Assembly: GCA_964500225.1 (NCBI GenBank)
Contig: CAZCOA010000009.1
Location: forward strand, 1 to 64,000
Length of the DNA: 64,000 bases
Direction of reading: 5' to 3'
From: JAAYDY01 sp964500225
GTDB lineage: Bacteria; Planctomycetota; Phycisphaerae; FEN-1346; JAACEH01
In this document: positions 9,027 through 18,332 of the stretch, piece after piece
Numbering within the stretch: the stretch's first letter is position 1
Layout of the letters: every line of letters begins with the position of its first letter
The notes under the pieces: generated by a model
What the model was told of the DNA's origin: nothing
The model's input: only the letters and a program-made list of their open reading frames with translations
The model's database searches: none
Made by a program: the position numbers and the translations under genes

Positions 9027-9808
9027 CGAGGTGCCGGTTCGGCGAGCGGGGGCGGGCGATTCGTCGCGGAGGCGTCTGGTGTCGCGGGTCGGCGCAGGCG
9101 GCGAGCGTGGCGCTGACGTCGGCGGTGGTGTTGGTGCTGCTGGCGTCGGGCTTGGGGTATCGGATTCGGAGCATGTCGCGCGGGGAATCGTCGAGGCCGT
9201 CAACGCCGCTGCGGAAGGCGTTCACGACATTTCCGACGGACTTTTTGGAATATCAGTGGCGTCACGGGCGTCTGGACGAGGCGATCGAGAAGGCCACGGG
9301 GGCCGAGGCGTACCTGAAGATGACGGGGTTCCGCAAGGGCGATACGAGCCTGATGGAGCTGTACACGAGCTATGTGGGCAAGGGCGCGACGATGGTGGAG
9401 CACGAGCCGCAGGTGTGCTACGGCGCCCAAGGCTGGTCGCTTCCATACGGCATCCTGCGGGCGAAGATCGACGGATTGACGGTCCGCCTGACCGACGGGT
9501 CGATGGGGCCGTTGCCGGTGAACGTGTTTCTGTTCGAGAAAGACGTGGATCGTCAGATGGTGGTGAACTTCTATTGCATCAATGGGCTGTACACGGACAG
9601 CCGCGTGGACGTGCGGGTGATGGCGGATCGTCCCGGGGGGTATTATGCACAGACTCGGGTGAGCATGGCGCTCAGCGGCGTGGAGTGGATGCAGATCGAC
9701 CCGAGTCGGGTGTCGCAGAGTCGTAGTTTTGTTCGGGCGGCGGAAGTGCTTCGTTATGTGGTGCCGGTGCTGGAGCGGGAATATCTTCCGCCGGCGCCGC
9801 GGGAATGA
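9023..9808 (+). CDS. Exosortase-associated EpsI family protein
   Basis: EpsI (DUF3485) proteins accompany exosortases in exopolysaccharide loci; their biochemical role is not established. The 261-residue product has one transmembrane segment (about 25-45) and an extracytoplasmic domain with the family-typical EPQVCYGAQGW near residues 127-137 and a later TRVSMALS segment. The ATG overlaps the exosortase stop by four bases (ATGA), which strongly suggests translational coupling and fixes the start although the frame is open upstream. In many genomes EpsI is fused to the exosortase C terminus; here it is separate. Confidence 0.85.
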   Translation: MTRCRFGERGRAIRRGGVWCRGSAQAASVALTSAVVLVLLASGLGYRIRSMSRGESSRPSTPLRKAFTTFPTDFLEYQWRHGRLDEAIEKATGAEAYLKMTGFRKGDTSLMELYTSYVGKGATMVEHEPQVCYGAQGWSLPYGILRAKIDGLTVRLTDGSMGPLPVNVFLFEKDVDRQMVVNFYCINGLYTDSRVDVRVMADRPGGYYAQTRVSMALSGVEWMQIDPSRVSQSRSFVRAAEVLRYVVPVLEREYLPPAPRE

Positions 9809-9869
9809 TCGTAGGTCGGCGATTGTCGCGGCGTAGGCGGCGTCGGTGGCCCAAGAGGAGACTGATCGG

Positions 9870-12800
9870 ATGAACCGCAGGCTGGTGGTATTGGTGCTGG
9901 TGTTGGCGATGTCGGCGATCATCGGCGTAGGGCTGTTTGTGTTGCTGCGTGGGCCGAAGGATCCGACGGCGGACATTGCGCGCGCCCAGGAGCTGATGGC
10001 CCAGGCGGCGACGGATCCGGCCAAGTACCGCGAAGCGATCATGGTGCTGAAGGGGTCGGGGGGCCAGAATCGGGGCGATGTGTGGATGATGCTGGGGGAG
10101 TGCTACCGGAAGCTGCCTCAGCCGGATTACCGGATGGCGTTGGAGTGTTACCGGAACGCGGTGGAGCGGTCGCCGGAGAATGTCGAGTACCGGAAGACGT
10201 ACATCGACCTGCTGATCGGGGGTCGTCTGCTGAGCGACGCGTTTGGGCAGGCACAGCGGTTGCAGGAGCTTCAGCCGGAGTCGCCGGAGCCGTATCGGCT
10301 GATGGCGAAGATCGAGTTTTTCCAGTCGGAGATGGAATCGGGGATCGTGGAGAAGCGTCGTCGGCTGGAGTCGGCGCTGGCGTCGGCAGACAAGGCGATC
10401 GCGCTGTCGCCAGGGGAGATGGCCAATTATGAGATGAAGATCCAGATTCTCTTGAGCAGCAGCGACAAGGAGCGGATGGACGAGAATCTGGTTTTGGCGG
10501 CGGCGACGGCGCGTGCGGCGGTGGCGGCGTGCGAGGACAAGACGTCGGCGATGCTGAGGGTGGCGACAATCCTGACGCAGCATGCGTCGCACTTGCAGGG
10601 TTCGGGCAAGCCGCGCGAGTCGGAGGCGAAGTTGAAGGAGGCCTCGGAGGCATACCGCGAGGTGCTGTCGCAGGACGGCAAGAACGTATCGGCGCTGGTG
10701 GGGTTGGGCCATATCGCCATGGTGCGAGCGCAGCGCGAGAAGGGGACGGCTCGAGAAAAGCTGTACGAAGAGGCGGAAGGTCGCTTCCAGGCGGCGATTG
10801 CGGCGGATCCGACGAGCGACACGGGGTACCTCGGCTTGGCGCGATTGAAGGCGCAGGAGGGGCAGGCGGCTGAGGTGCTCAGGGTGCTTCGTGACGCGCT
10901 GAGCAAGTGCAAGCCGACGGCGGAACTGACGGAGCAGCCGCAGATCGAGGCTCGTCGGGAAGTGCTGGCGACTGTGGCGAACATGTTGCTGGATCAGGTG
11001 GGGGATGCGGCCGCGGCGGAGGAGGCTCGCCGATGGGTGGACGAGATGGAGCAATTGAAGCCGGCGGACGAGGCGGCGATGGCGTACCTTCGCGGTCGTC
11101 TGGCGGCGCGCGACGGGGACGTGCGCGAGGCGCAGGGGCTGCTTCAGAAGGCGGTGCAGATGCGTCCGGGGAACCCGGAGTATCATCGGCGTCTGGCGCA
11201 GATCTACCAGGCGCAGAACCTGTTGGGGAAGGCCCGGGAATCGTACGACGAGGCGTTGCGTCTGATGCCGGAACGATTCGACATACGTCTGGAGCGAGCC
11301 CAGTTGCTTCTGGCCCTGCGTCAGTTTGCATTGGCCGAGAGTGAGAGTCGCAGCGTTATCGCAGCCAACAACAACTATGTGGCGGCGATGATTCTGGCGC
11401 AGGCGTTGACGGGCCAGGGCAAGTACGGCGAGGCGTTGTCGGTGGCCGAGCAGATGATCAAGTTGGCGGAGAAGATGCCGCAGGGGTATCTTCTGAAATC
11501 GCAGATTCTGCTGAGTGCGGGTCGTCCGCCGTCGGAAGCGTTGTCGGCGTTGACGGCGGGCCTGGACAAGCAGGCGGATCCGCGGATGCCGCTGTACGAG
11601 GAGGCGCGGAGGATCTGCGCGCAGTACGACCTGAAGGATCAGACGCAGAAGCTGAAGCAGCGGATCGAGGGCGACGCGTCGTTGACGGCCAAGGACCGCC
11701 AGCGGCTGGCGCTGTACGACAGGACGGCGGCGGACATTCCGAACGAACTGGACCAGCAGATGGCGTCGGATCCGCAGAATCCGGATCCGGTGATCCGCAA
11801 GGCGATGTGGTACGTTCACGAGGGGAAGGTGGACGAGGGGCTGGAGTTGTACCGGCGGGCGTACGAGCTGGCGTTGGCGGGGAAGAAGGACGCGCAGGTG
11901 CGTCTGGTGTGGGACAACGTGTGGACGCTGCTTCTGACGCGGGAAGGCGGTCGGGAGAAGGCGAAGGAGTGGATCGAGCGGCTTCCTGCGGACATGAAGA
12001 CCGAGCGTGAGATGGCCGAAGGGCTGTTGACGCTGATGGAGGGGGCGGAGCCTGCAGCGGATCGGATCAAGGGGATGAGCAGCGCCGAGCAGGCGGCGTA
12101 CCGGACAGGGCGGATCAACGAGGCGATCCGGGTTTTCAAGGACTTGGAGAGCCGCGACGAACTGGGGACGGACGTTCGGATCATGCGTGCGTTGGCCCGT
12201 GCGTACTATCTGCTGGCGATGCAGGGGGGCGCGGACCGGGCGGCGTCGCTGGGTCAGTCGGAGAAATACTGCCTGGACCTGATCCGCATTCAGCCGCAGG
12301 ATCTCCAGAGTCATTATATGTTGTTGGACGTGTGCATGCAGATGCCGGCCTACGACCGTGTGGTGACGCAGGCGAATGAGTTGCTGAAGTTGAGCCCGAA
12401 CGACGTGGTGGCGTTGGACCGGATGGCGCAGGCCCGGCAGATGCAGGGGAACCGCAAGGAAGTGGTGCGTCTGCGGGAGCAGATCCGCGGGGTGCAGCCG
12501 GGGAACACGGGGAACCTGTATGTTCTGGGTCAGGCCCAGGAGGCGACGGGGGATCTGGCGGGAGCGGAGAAGACGTACCGGGACTTGTTGACGATTCAGC
12601 CGCACCAGAGCGACACGACGCTGGCGTTGGCGTTGCTGCTGGTCCGCCGGGGGAACCGGGCGGAGGCGGAGTCGTTGATGGCCGACCTGGAAAAGGCGTT
12701 GCCGTCGGATGCGGCGGCGTTGCGGGCGTTGAGCGTGTACTGGCAGAACGTGGGTCAGTTCGACAAGGCGGTCGAGTACGCGCGTCGGGCGCAGTCGTCG

Positions 12801-14567
12801 GTGGCGGAACCCCTGGCGGGGGATGTGTTGTTCACGGTGTCGGCGTGCATCACGGCGGGTGACGCGTCGGGCACGGTGGAGGAGCGGACGCGTCGGCTGA
12901 CGGAAGCCTCGGGTCTGCTGGAGGCGTATCTGAAGAAGCATCCGGACGAATTGCCGATGCGGATTCAGTTGGCGGACGTGCTGCGTCGGATACCGGGCCG
13001 CGCGGCGGACGCGGAATCGCTGACGCGGGACATTGTGAAGAAGTCGCCCGAGGCGGCCAATGCGCGGACGCTGTTGGGCCGGATTCTGCTGGACAAGGCC
13101 CTGACGGCGCAGGTCAATGGCCGGGAGGCGGAGTTTGCGGAGTCGCTGTCGCAGGCACGTCAGGTGGTGTCGGGGGTGCTGAACGAGCAGCGGACGTACG
13201 GCGAGGCGCGGCTGTTGTCGGGCGAGATCGAGATGGCGGGCGGGAACCTGAGCGAGGCGGCGGTGCAGTTGCGTCAGGTGGCGGCCGAGGATCCGGCCTA
13301 CGTGCGAGCGCTGGCCCTGTTGGTGGAGGTGAGCCGTCGGCAAGGCAACCGGCAGACGATGATGGCGACGCTGACGGAGCTGCTGAAGCTTCAGCCGCAG
13401 AACCTCAACGCGCGGCTGCAATTGGCGGATCTTTTCGCCCGGGACCAGGCGTACGACCGTGTGGAGCAGTTGATGGACGAGGGGTTGCAGTACGCGCCGG
13501 GACATCCGCAGTTGGAGCTGGTGCTGTGCCAGGCGCTCTTGATGCAGCGTGACGCGGGGAAGGCGTCTCGTGCGTTGAAGATCGCAACGGGGCTGACGGA
13601 GCGGTTTCCGGGAAACTCGGAGGTATGGGGTTCGTGGTCGGCGGCGAAGAACGCGCTGAACCAGTCGGGGGAAGCGACGGCGAAACTGGAGGCGTTGGCC
13701 AAGGAGCCTCCGGCGGCCGGGGTGGCGTCGTCGGTGGCGTTCGGTCGGCTGCTGGCGGCGCAATATCTGAGGCTGGACCGCCGGGACGACGCCCGCAAGG
13801 TGTTGGACGGACTGATTCAATCGCACCGGCAGGCTCCGGAGGTGTTGACGGCGTACGCGGACGCGTATGCGTTGCTGACGGACGGGCAGAAGCCGGGGTG
13901 GGCGGGCGAGGCGGTTCGGCTGCTGGAGCAGGCGCTGAAGGATTTCCCGCCGAGCGCGGAGAATGGCCAGAGCTTGGTGTTGGCGCGGTACCTGGGTCGG
14001 ATGTATCTGCTGGAGGGCAAGGCGGACGAAGCCCGGCGCGTGATGCAGGAGGTGTTAAAGATTCAGCCGAAGTTCGCGCTGGTGCTGATGGACCTCGGGG
14101 AACTGGAGCTGAGCCAGAAGAACATCGATGCGGCGATCGAGAAGTTGGAGGCGGCCGTTGCCTTGGATCCGGGGCTGTGGCAGGCCTTGAACAACTTGGC
14201 GTGGGCGTTGGCGACGGAGAAGGGCGATCTGGCGGGGGCCCGGACACGAATCGACCAGGCTCTGCGGCTTCAGCCGCGTCACTGGGCCTTGCTGGATACC
14301 AGCGGATGGGTTCACTACCTGACGGGGGACTACCGGTCGGCGGAGCGTGAGCTGGAGGAGTCGCTGGCGGCGTCGCCCAGTGCGGTCACGAAATACCACC
14401 TCGGGATGACGCTGGTGAAACGAGCGGAACAGGCGACGGCGGAGTCGGCGAAGGCGGACCTGAAGGCGCGAGCGAAAAAGCTGTTGGGAGAATTTGTGGC
14501 CGAGGACAAGGATCCTGGGCACGAGCGGGAGCGGACGGAGGCCGAAAAAGTCTTGAAAGGCCTGTAG
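9870..14567 (+). CDS. Very large membrane-anchored TPR-repeat protein
   Basis: The 1565 residues are one N-terminal transmembrane anchor (about 4-27) followed almost wholly by degenerate tetratricopeptide repeats; many carry the W/L-G-Y/A-F-A-P pattern, for example YLGLARLKAQEG and WQALNNLAWALA. TPR arrays are protein-binding scaffolds. In PEP-CTERM/exosortase loci a giant TPR protein (PrsT-type) is a regular member; this one appears anchored by a helix, not a lipid. ATG 9870 was chosen over an in-frame GTG at 9846 because AGAGGAG at 9854-9860 is correctly spaced. It probably organises the export apparatus in the periplasm, an inference from context. It belongs to the same operon as EpsI and the tyrosine kinase. 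Confidence 0.85.
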   Translation: MNRRLVVLVLVLAMSAIIGVGLFVLLRGPKDPTADIARAQELMAQAATDPAKYREAIMVLKGSGGQNRGDVWMMLGECYRKLPQPDYRMALECYRNAVERSPENVEYRKTYIDLLIGGRLLSDAFGQAQRLQELQPESPEPYRLMAKIEFFQSEMESGIVEKRRRLESALASADKAIALSPGEMANYEMKIQILLSSSDKERMDENLVLAAATARAAVAACEDKTSAMLRVATILTQHASHLQGSGKPRESEAKLKEASEAYREVLSQDGKNVSALVGLGHIAMVRAQREKGTAREKLYEEAEGRFQAAIAADPTSDTGYLGLARLKAQEGQAAEVLRVLRDALSKCKPTAELTEQPQIEARREVLATVANMLLDQVGDAAAAEEARRWVDEMEQLKPADEAAMAYLRGRLAARDGDVREAQGLLQKAVQMRPGNPEYHRRLAQIYQAQNLLGKARESYDEALRLMPERFDIRLERAQLLLALRQFALAESESRSVIAANNNYVAAMILAQALTGQGKYGEALSVAEQMIKLAEKMPQGYLLKSQILLSAGRPPSEALSALTAGLDKQADPRMPLYEEARRICAQYDLKDQTQKLKQRIEGDASLTAKDRQRLALYDRTAADIPNELDQQMASDPQNPDPVIRKAMWYVHEGKVDEGLELYRRAYELALAGKKDAQVRLVWDNVWTLLLTREGGREKAKEWIERLPADMKTEREMAEGLLTLMEGAEPAADRIKGMSSAEQAAYRTGRINEAIRVFKDLESRDELGTDVRIMRALARAYYLLAMQGGADRAASLGQSEKYCLDLIRIQPQDLQSHYMLLDVCMQMPAYDRVVTQANELLKLSPNDVVALDRMAQARQMQGNRKEVVRLREQIRGVQPGNTGNLYVLGQAQEATGDLAGAEKTYRDLLTIQPHQSDTTLALALLLVRRGNRAEAESLMADLEKALPSDAAALRALSVYWQNVGQFDKAVEYARRAQSSVAEPLAGDVLFTVSACITAGDASGTVEERTRRLTEASGLLEAYLKKHPDELPMRIQLADVLRRIPGRAADAESLTRDIVKKSPEAANARTLLGRILLDKALTAQVNGREAEFAESLSQARQVVSGVLNEQRTYGEARLLSGEIEMAGGNLSEAAVQLRQVAAEDPAYVRALALLVEVSRRQGNRQTMMATLTELLKLQPQNLNARLQLADLFARDQAYDRVEQLMDEGLQYAPGHPQLELVLCQALLMQRDAGKASRALKIATGLTERFPGNSEVWGSWSAAKNALNQSGEATAKLEALAKEPPAAGVASSVAFGRLLAAQYLRLDRRDDARKVLDGLIQSHRQAPEVLTAYADAYALLTDGQKPGWAGEAVRLLEQALKDFPPSAENGQSLVLARYLGRMYLLEGKADEARRVMQEVLKIQPKFALVLMDLGELELSQKNIDAAIEKLEAAVALDPGLWQALNNLAWALATEKGDLAGARTRIDQALRLQPRHWALLDTSGWVHYLTGDYRSAERELEESLAASPSAVTKYHLGMTLVKRAEQATAESAKADLKARAKKLLGEFVAEDKDPGHERERTEAEKVLKGL

Positions 14568-14632
14568 GGCCAACCGATAATAAACAGGTTCGCTTTGTCG
14601 GGCCGAATTGAGGACCATGAGGTAGGGGCACA

Positions 14633-17095
14633 ATGAGCTACGATACCCAGCGACAGACTGCATCGAACCCCGTGGGCCGCCCTGCCGGTGCGGCCGTCCG
14701 CGAGCCGGCGGCGCCGATGGGCGCACTGAGTCTGGCCGAAGTCTTGGGCACGATGCGGCGGCATATGGTACTGATCATCGTGCTGTTCGTGCTGGTGGCC
14801 GGGGCGGGAACAGCCGTCACGATCTATCAGTACAAGTACCATCCGATCTATGAGGCGTCGGGAACCATTGTGGTGCTTCCCGCGGCGACGGCCGGCCAGC
14901 AACAGGGGATCGTCAACACCGTTGAGCAGGCGTTGCCGGTAGGCGTTCTGGAATCGTTTATCAACGAACAGGTGCAGCGGATTCGTGAAGACTACGTATT
15001 GCAAAAGTCGCTGAGTCCGGACGTTGCCGACCAGATCATCAAGGAACTGGCGCGCGACACCGAGCGCATCGACGGCGGCAATGAACGGGACCGGGCGTCG
15101 ATGGAGGCGGCGGACGAGCGCGTGCGGCAGCGGACGGCGTACATTCAGGAACAGTTGTTCCCGGCAGGTCGGGCGTCGTCGATGTCGGCCATGGTGGTGT
15201 GGCTCCAGAAGGAGTTGCGCGTGACGAACCCGTTCAAGACGTTCACGATCGAGGTGAAGCTGCGCAGCAGGAATCCGAAGCTGGCGGCGAGCCTGGTGAA
15301 CTCGGTGCTCGAGAGCTACATGGTGGCGTACCGGGAACGTCGGCGGCGCAATGAGCAGAGCAGTCTGACGGGGCTTCAGGAGCAGTTGGACAGCCTGCTT
15401 CCGGAGTTGAGGAAGGCGGAGACGGCCCTGGCGGCCGAACGCGAGCTGGCGGTGACGCCGTATGTGGGGATGGATCGTCCGAACATCGCCGGCGAGGTTC
15501 AGTACTACGAGGGCGAGTTCGCGAAGGCGGACCTGGAGGTGTTCCAGCTCCAGGTGCTTCAGGCGCAGATGACGGGATCGGCGGGGCCGGAAGGTGCGGA
15601 GGGGGCCGAACCGCCTGCGGCGAAGATGACGCCGGAGCTCCAGTTGACGATGGAGAGCGACCGCGCGCTGGCTGCGTTGCGCGGGGTGTTGACGAACCTC
15701 AAGAGCAACCGCGAGATGCTCCTGAAGCAGGGTTACGGCAAGACGCACCAGTCGGTGCTTGCGGTGGACGCGCAGATTGCCAGCGCGGAGATGGAAGTCA
15801 AGGCGCGTGAGAATGAGTTGTTGAATCTTCTGTATCGGCAGCAGGCGGACTCCGTCGCGGCGCGGCTGGCGGAGGCGACGCAGCGTCGCAACCAGATCAA
15901 GGCCAAGCTGGACGAGGCCAAAGCGCGTCTGCGCGAAGTAACTTCGGCGCTGGTTCGGTACGATCGGTTGCAGCAGACTTATCTGAATGTTCAACGTCAG
16001 GTGGATTTGGTGAACGACGCGATTGTCCAGCAGCGGATTCGGTCGCAGGTGTCGTCGAACAACGTGCAGATCGGCCGCCAGGCGATGGAGCCTGACCCGT
16101 CGGACGTCAAGGAACCGAATCTGCTGCTCTACATTCCGGCATCGATTCTGGCGGGGCTGGTGGTGGCGATCGGGATGGCGTTGGTGATCGATCTGATCGA
16201 CAACCGGGTGCGCACGCCGTTGCAGGTGATCCGGAGCGTTCAGATGACAGTGCTTGGGACGGTTCCGGATGTGAAGGAGGACGAGGCGGCGCGGCGCGTG
16301 GGCGAGTTGGCCCGCGTGGCGGCGCAGGCGCCGCAATCGCTGACGGCGGAGTCGTTCCGGCAGTTGCGGACGGCATTGCTGTATTCGAGTGACACGGAGC
16401 TGAAGACGCTGCTGGTAACCAGTCCGAAGGCCGACGAGGGCAAGACGGTGGTGGCGTGCAACCTGGCGGCGACGCTGGCCGCAAGCGGCTGCCGGGTGTT
16501 GTTGATCGACGCGAACTTCCGTCGTCCTCGCATCCACCGGGTGTTCGATCTGCCGAACACGGTGGGTCTGTCGAGCGTTCTGGCGCGGTTGAGCAGTTTC
16601 GACGAGTCGGTGCGAAGCACATCGGTGGCGAATCTGGACGTGCTGGTATGCGGTCCCGTGCCGCCAAGCCCGGCGGACCTGCTGGGCAGCGAGGCGATGC
16701 AGAAGGTGCTGGCGGAGGCCCGCCGGCGTTACGACAACGTGATCATCGACGGAACGCCGGTGCTGGTGGTGGCGGATTCGCACGTGCTGTGTCGGCTGGT
16801 GGACGGCGTGACGATGGTGATCAACTGCCGCAAGACGTCGCGCGGGATGGCCATTCGAAGCCGTCGGATGCTGCTGGGGTTGCGGGCCCGCGTGGTGGGC
16901 GCGGTGCTGAACCGCATCCGGGCGCAGAAGGGCGGATACTTCCGGGAGACGTACCGGAACTACTACGATTACGCGAAGCCGGCGGCGGTCGCAGCCTCGG
17001 GGACGTTGGCGACGGCGCGTTCGGGCGACAAGACGACTTCGGACGCGTTGAGCGGTCCCGGTTCCGCCAGTCGAGGGGAGTCGGAGGCGACGTAG
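14633..17095 (+). CDS. Wzc-like polysaccharide co-polymerase and tyrosine autokinase
   Basis: Controls chain length and export of the polysaccharide from the inner membrane. Residues about 40-500 form the Wzz/GNVR-type part: two membrane helices flanking a long periplasmic coiled coil. The C-terminal BY-kinase domain has Walker A SPKADEGKT (Lys604), Walker A' LLIDANFRRPR (Asp626) and a Tyr-rich cluster at 769-780 (Tyr769, 774, 777, 778, 780) typical of autophosphorylation sites, though about 40 residues follow it. At 820 residues it is a fused kinase of the proteobacterial type. ATG 14633 lies 65 bases after the TPR gene. It is followed by an intrinsic terminator, making it the last gene of the export operon. 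Confidence 0.92.
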   Translation: MSYDTQRQTASNPVGRPAGAAVREPAAPMGALSLAEVLGTMRRHMVLIIVLFVLVAGAGTAVTIYQYKYHPIYEASGTIVVLPAATAGQQQGIVNTVEQALPVGVLESFINEQVQRIREDYVLQKSLSPDVADQIIKELARDTERIDGGNERDRASMEAADERVRQRTAYIQEQLFPAGRASSMSAMVVWLQKELRVTNPFKTFTIEVKLRSRNPKLAASLVNSVLESYMVAYRERRRRNEQSSLTGLQEQLDSLLPELRKAETALAAERELAVTPYVGMDRPNIAGEVQYYEGEFAKADLEVFQLQVLQAQMTGSAGPEGAEGAEPPAAKMTPELQLTMESDRALAALRGVLTNLKSNREMLLKQGYGKTHQSVLAVDAQIASAEMEVKARENELLNLLYRQQADSVAARLAEATQRRNQIKAKLDEAKARLREVTSALVRYDRLQQTYLNVQRQVDLVNDAIVQQRIRSQVSSNNVQIGRQAMEPDPSDVKEPNLLLYIPASILAGLVVAIGMALVIDLIDNRVRTPLQVIRSVQMTVLGTVPDVKEDEAARRVGELARVAAQAPQSLTAESFRQLRTALLYSSDTELKTLLVTSPKADEGKTVVACNLAATLAASGCRVLLIDANFRRPRIHRVFDLPNTVGLSSVLARLSSFDESVRSTSVANLDVLVCGPVPPSPADLLGSEAMQKVLAEARRRYDNVIIDGTPVLVVADSHVLCRLVDGVTMVINCRKTSRGMAIRSRRMLLGLRARVVGAVLNRIRAQKGGYFRETYRNYYDYAKPAAVAASGTLATARSGDKTTSDALSGPGSASRGESEAT

Positions 17096-17167
17096 GTCGG
17101 AGCATGGGCTCGAGGACAGTCAGTAGGAAGCCCGGCCGCCGGCTGGTGAAGTCTGGTGTATGACAAG

Positions 17168-17195
17168 CGGCGGGTCCTCAGGGGCCCGCCGTTTT
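17168..17195 (+). terminator. Intrinsic terminator between kinase and sugar genes
   Basis: A GC-rich stem starts with CGGCGGG at 17168 and closes with CCCGCCG ending at 17191, extended by further pairs (one G-T) to a 4-base loop, and is followed directly by TTTT. It is the clearest rho-independent terminator in the window. It lies only 42 bases before the next start codon, so it may act as an attenuator for the downstream genes. Confidence 0.8.
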
Positions 17196-17237
17196 CGATG
17201 GACAACGAGACAGCAATCGCCGCAAGGAGGCACGAAC

Positions 17238-18242
17238 GTGGTTCATGTCGCTGTGGTCGGAGCGGGCGGGTGGGGCAAGAACCTGATCCGCAACTTCGCG
17301 GGGCTGAAGGATTGCAGGCTGCACACGGTGTGCGACTTGGATCCGGCGAAGCTGTCGCAGAATGAGTCGCTGTATCCGGGCCTGCGGACGACGCGGGATC
17401 TGAACGAGGTGCTCGGGAGCAAGGAGATCGACGCGGTGGTGATCGCGTCGCCTGCGCCGTTGCATTTCGACATGGCCCGTCGTGCCCTGGAGGCGGGCAA
17501 GCACGTCTACGTGGAAAAGCCGATGACGCTGTCGGCGGCGGAGGCGGAGCGTCTGGTGGCCCTGGCGGACCAGACGGGCCGCAAGCTGATGGTCGGCCAC
17601 CTGCTGGAATACCACCCGTGCGTTCGGATGCTGAAGGACATGATCGACGGGGGCGAGTTGGGCGACCTGTACTATATGTACTGCCAGCGGCTGAACCTGG
17701 GGGTGGTGCGCAAGGACGAAAACGCGTGGTGGTCGTTGGCGCCGCACGACGTGTCGGTGGTGTTGTACCTGTTCGGGGCGGAGGCCAAGACGGTCACTAG
17801 TCAGGGGCATGCCTACCTGCGCAGCGGCGTCGAGGACGTGGTGTTCACGCAGATCCAGTTTGCGGACGGGCGCATGGCGTCGATCCACGTGTCGTGGCTG
17901 GATCCGCACAAGATCCGGAAGATGACGCTGGTGGGCACGAAGAAGATGGCGACGTTCGACGACATGGAATCGAGCGAGAAGATTCGGGTGTACGACAAGT
18001 CGGCGGACGTGGTTCCCGGGACGGTGAGCTATGCCGACTCGATCACGATCCGCCAGGGCGACATCCACGTGCCGATGGTCAAGGGCGGAGAGCCGCTGAA
18101 GGACGAGTGCCAGCATTTTGTGGAGTCGATCCTGAACAACAAGGCGCCGTTGTCGGACGGTCGGGACGGGTTGCGCGTGGTGAAGGTGCTGGAGGCGGCG
18201 ACGCAGAGCCTTCGCCAGGGCGGCGTGCCGGTGGAGCTGTAG
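17238..18242 (+). CDS. Gfo/Idh/MocA-family oxidoreductase, WbpB-like
   Basis: Predicted NAD-dependent oxidation of the 3-hydroxyl of UDP-GlcNAc uronate, the step before transamination in UDP-diacetamido-mannuronate synthesis. The 334 residues have an N-terminal Rossmann fold (VVGAGGWGKNL), the family EKP motif (VYVEKPMTL) and a C-terminal substrate domain with GHLLEYHP. GTG 17238 was chosen because AAGGAGG lies at 17224-17230; the frame is open upstream into the terminator. The neighbours supply the WbpD, WbpE and WbpI steps, which makes the WbpB assignment firmer than the family alone would allow. Confidence 0.85.
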   Translation: MVHVAVVGAGGWGKNLIRNFAGLKDCRLHTVCDLDPAKLSQNESLYPGLRTTRDLNEVLGSKEIDAVVIASPAPLHFDMARRALEAGKHVYVEKPMTLSAAEAERLVALADQTGRKLMVGHLLEYHPCVRMLKDMIDGGELGDLYYMYCQRLNLGVVRKDENAWWSLAPHDVSVVLYLFGAEAKTVTSQGHAYLRSGVEDVVFTQIQFADGRMASIHVSWLDPHKIRKMTLVGTKKMATFDDMESSEKIRVYDKSADVVPGTVSYADSITIRQGDIHVPMVKGGEPLKDECQHFVESILNNKAPLSDGRDGLRVVKVLEAATQSLRQGGVPVEL

Positions 18243-18332
18243 GGGGGGCGAGAGTTCGGCCGAGGCGTTTCGGGGTGTGGCAGGAGTGAGTGCGGGACAA
18301 GGAGAGGTCACGGGCTTTTGGGAGGACGGGCA

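Noticed and set aside
9672..13826. A 1384-residue minus-strand open frame opposite the TPR gene
   Set aside because: It is a mirror of GC-rich third positions; composition is Arg/His/Leu-rich with no known motif, while the plus-strand frame has TPR repeats and a ribosome site.
14330..16783. An 817-residue minus-strand open frame opposite the kinase gene
   Set aside because: The plus strand has an intact BY-kinase; the opposite frame lacks motifs and a ribosome site.
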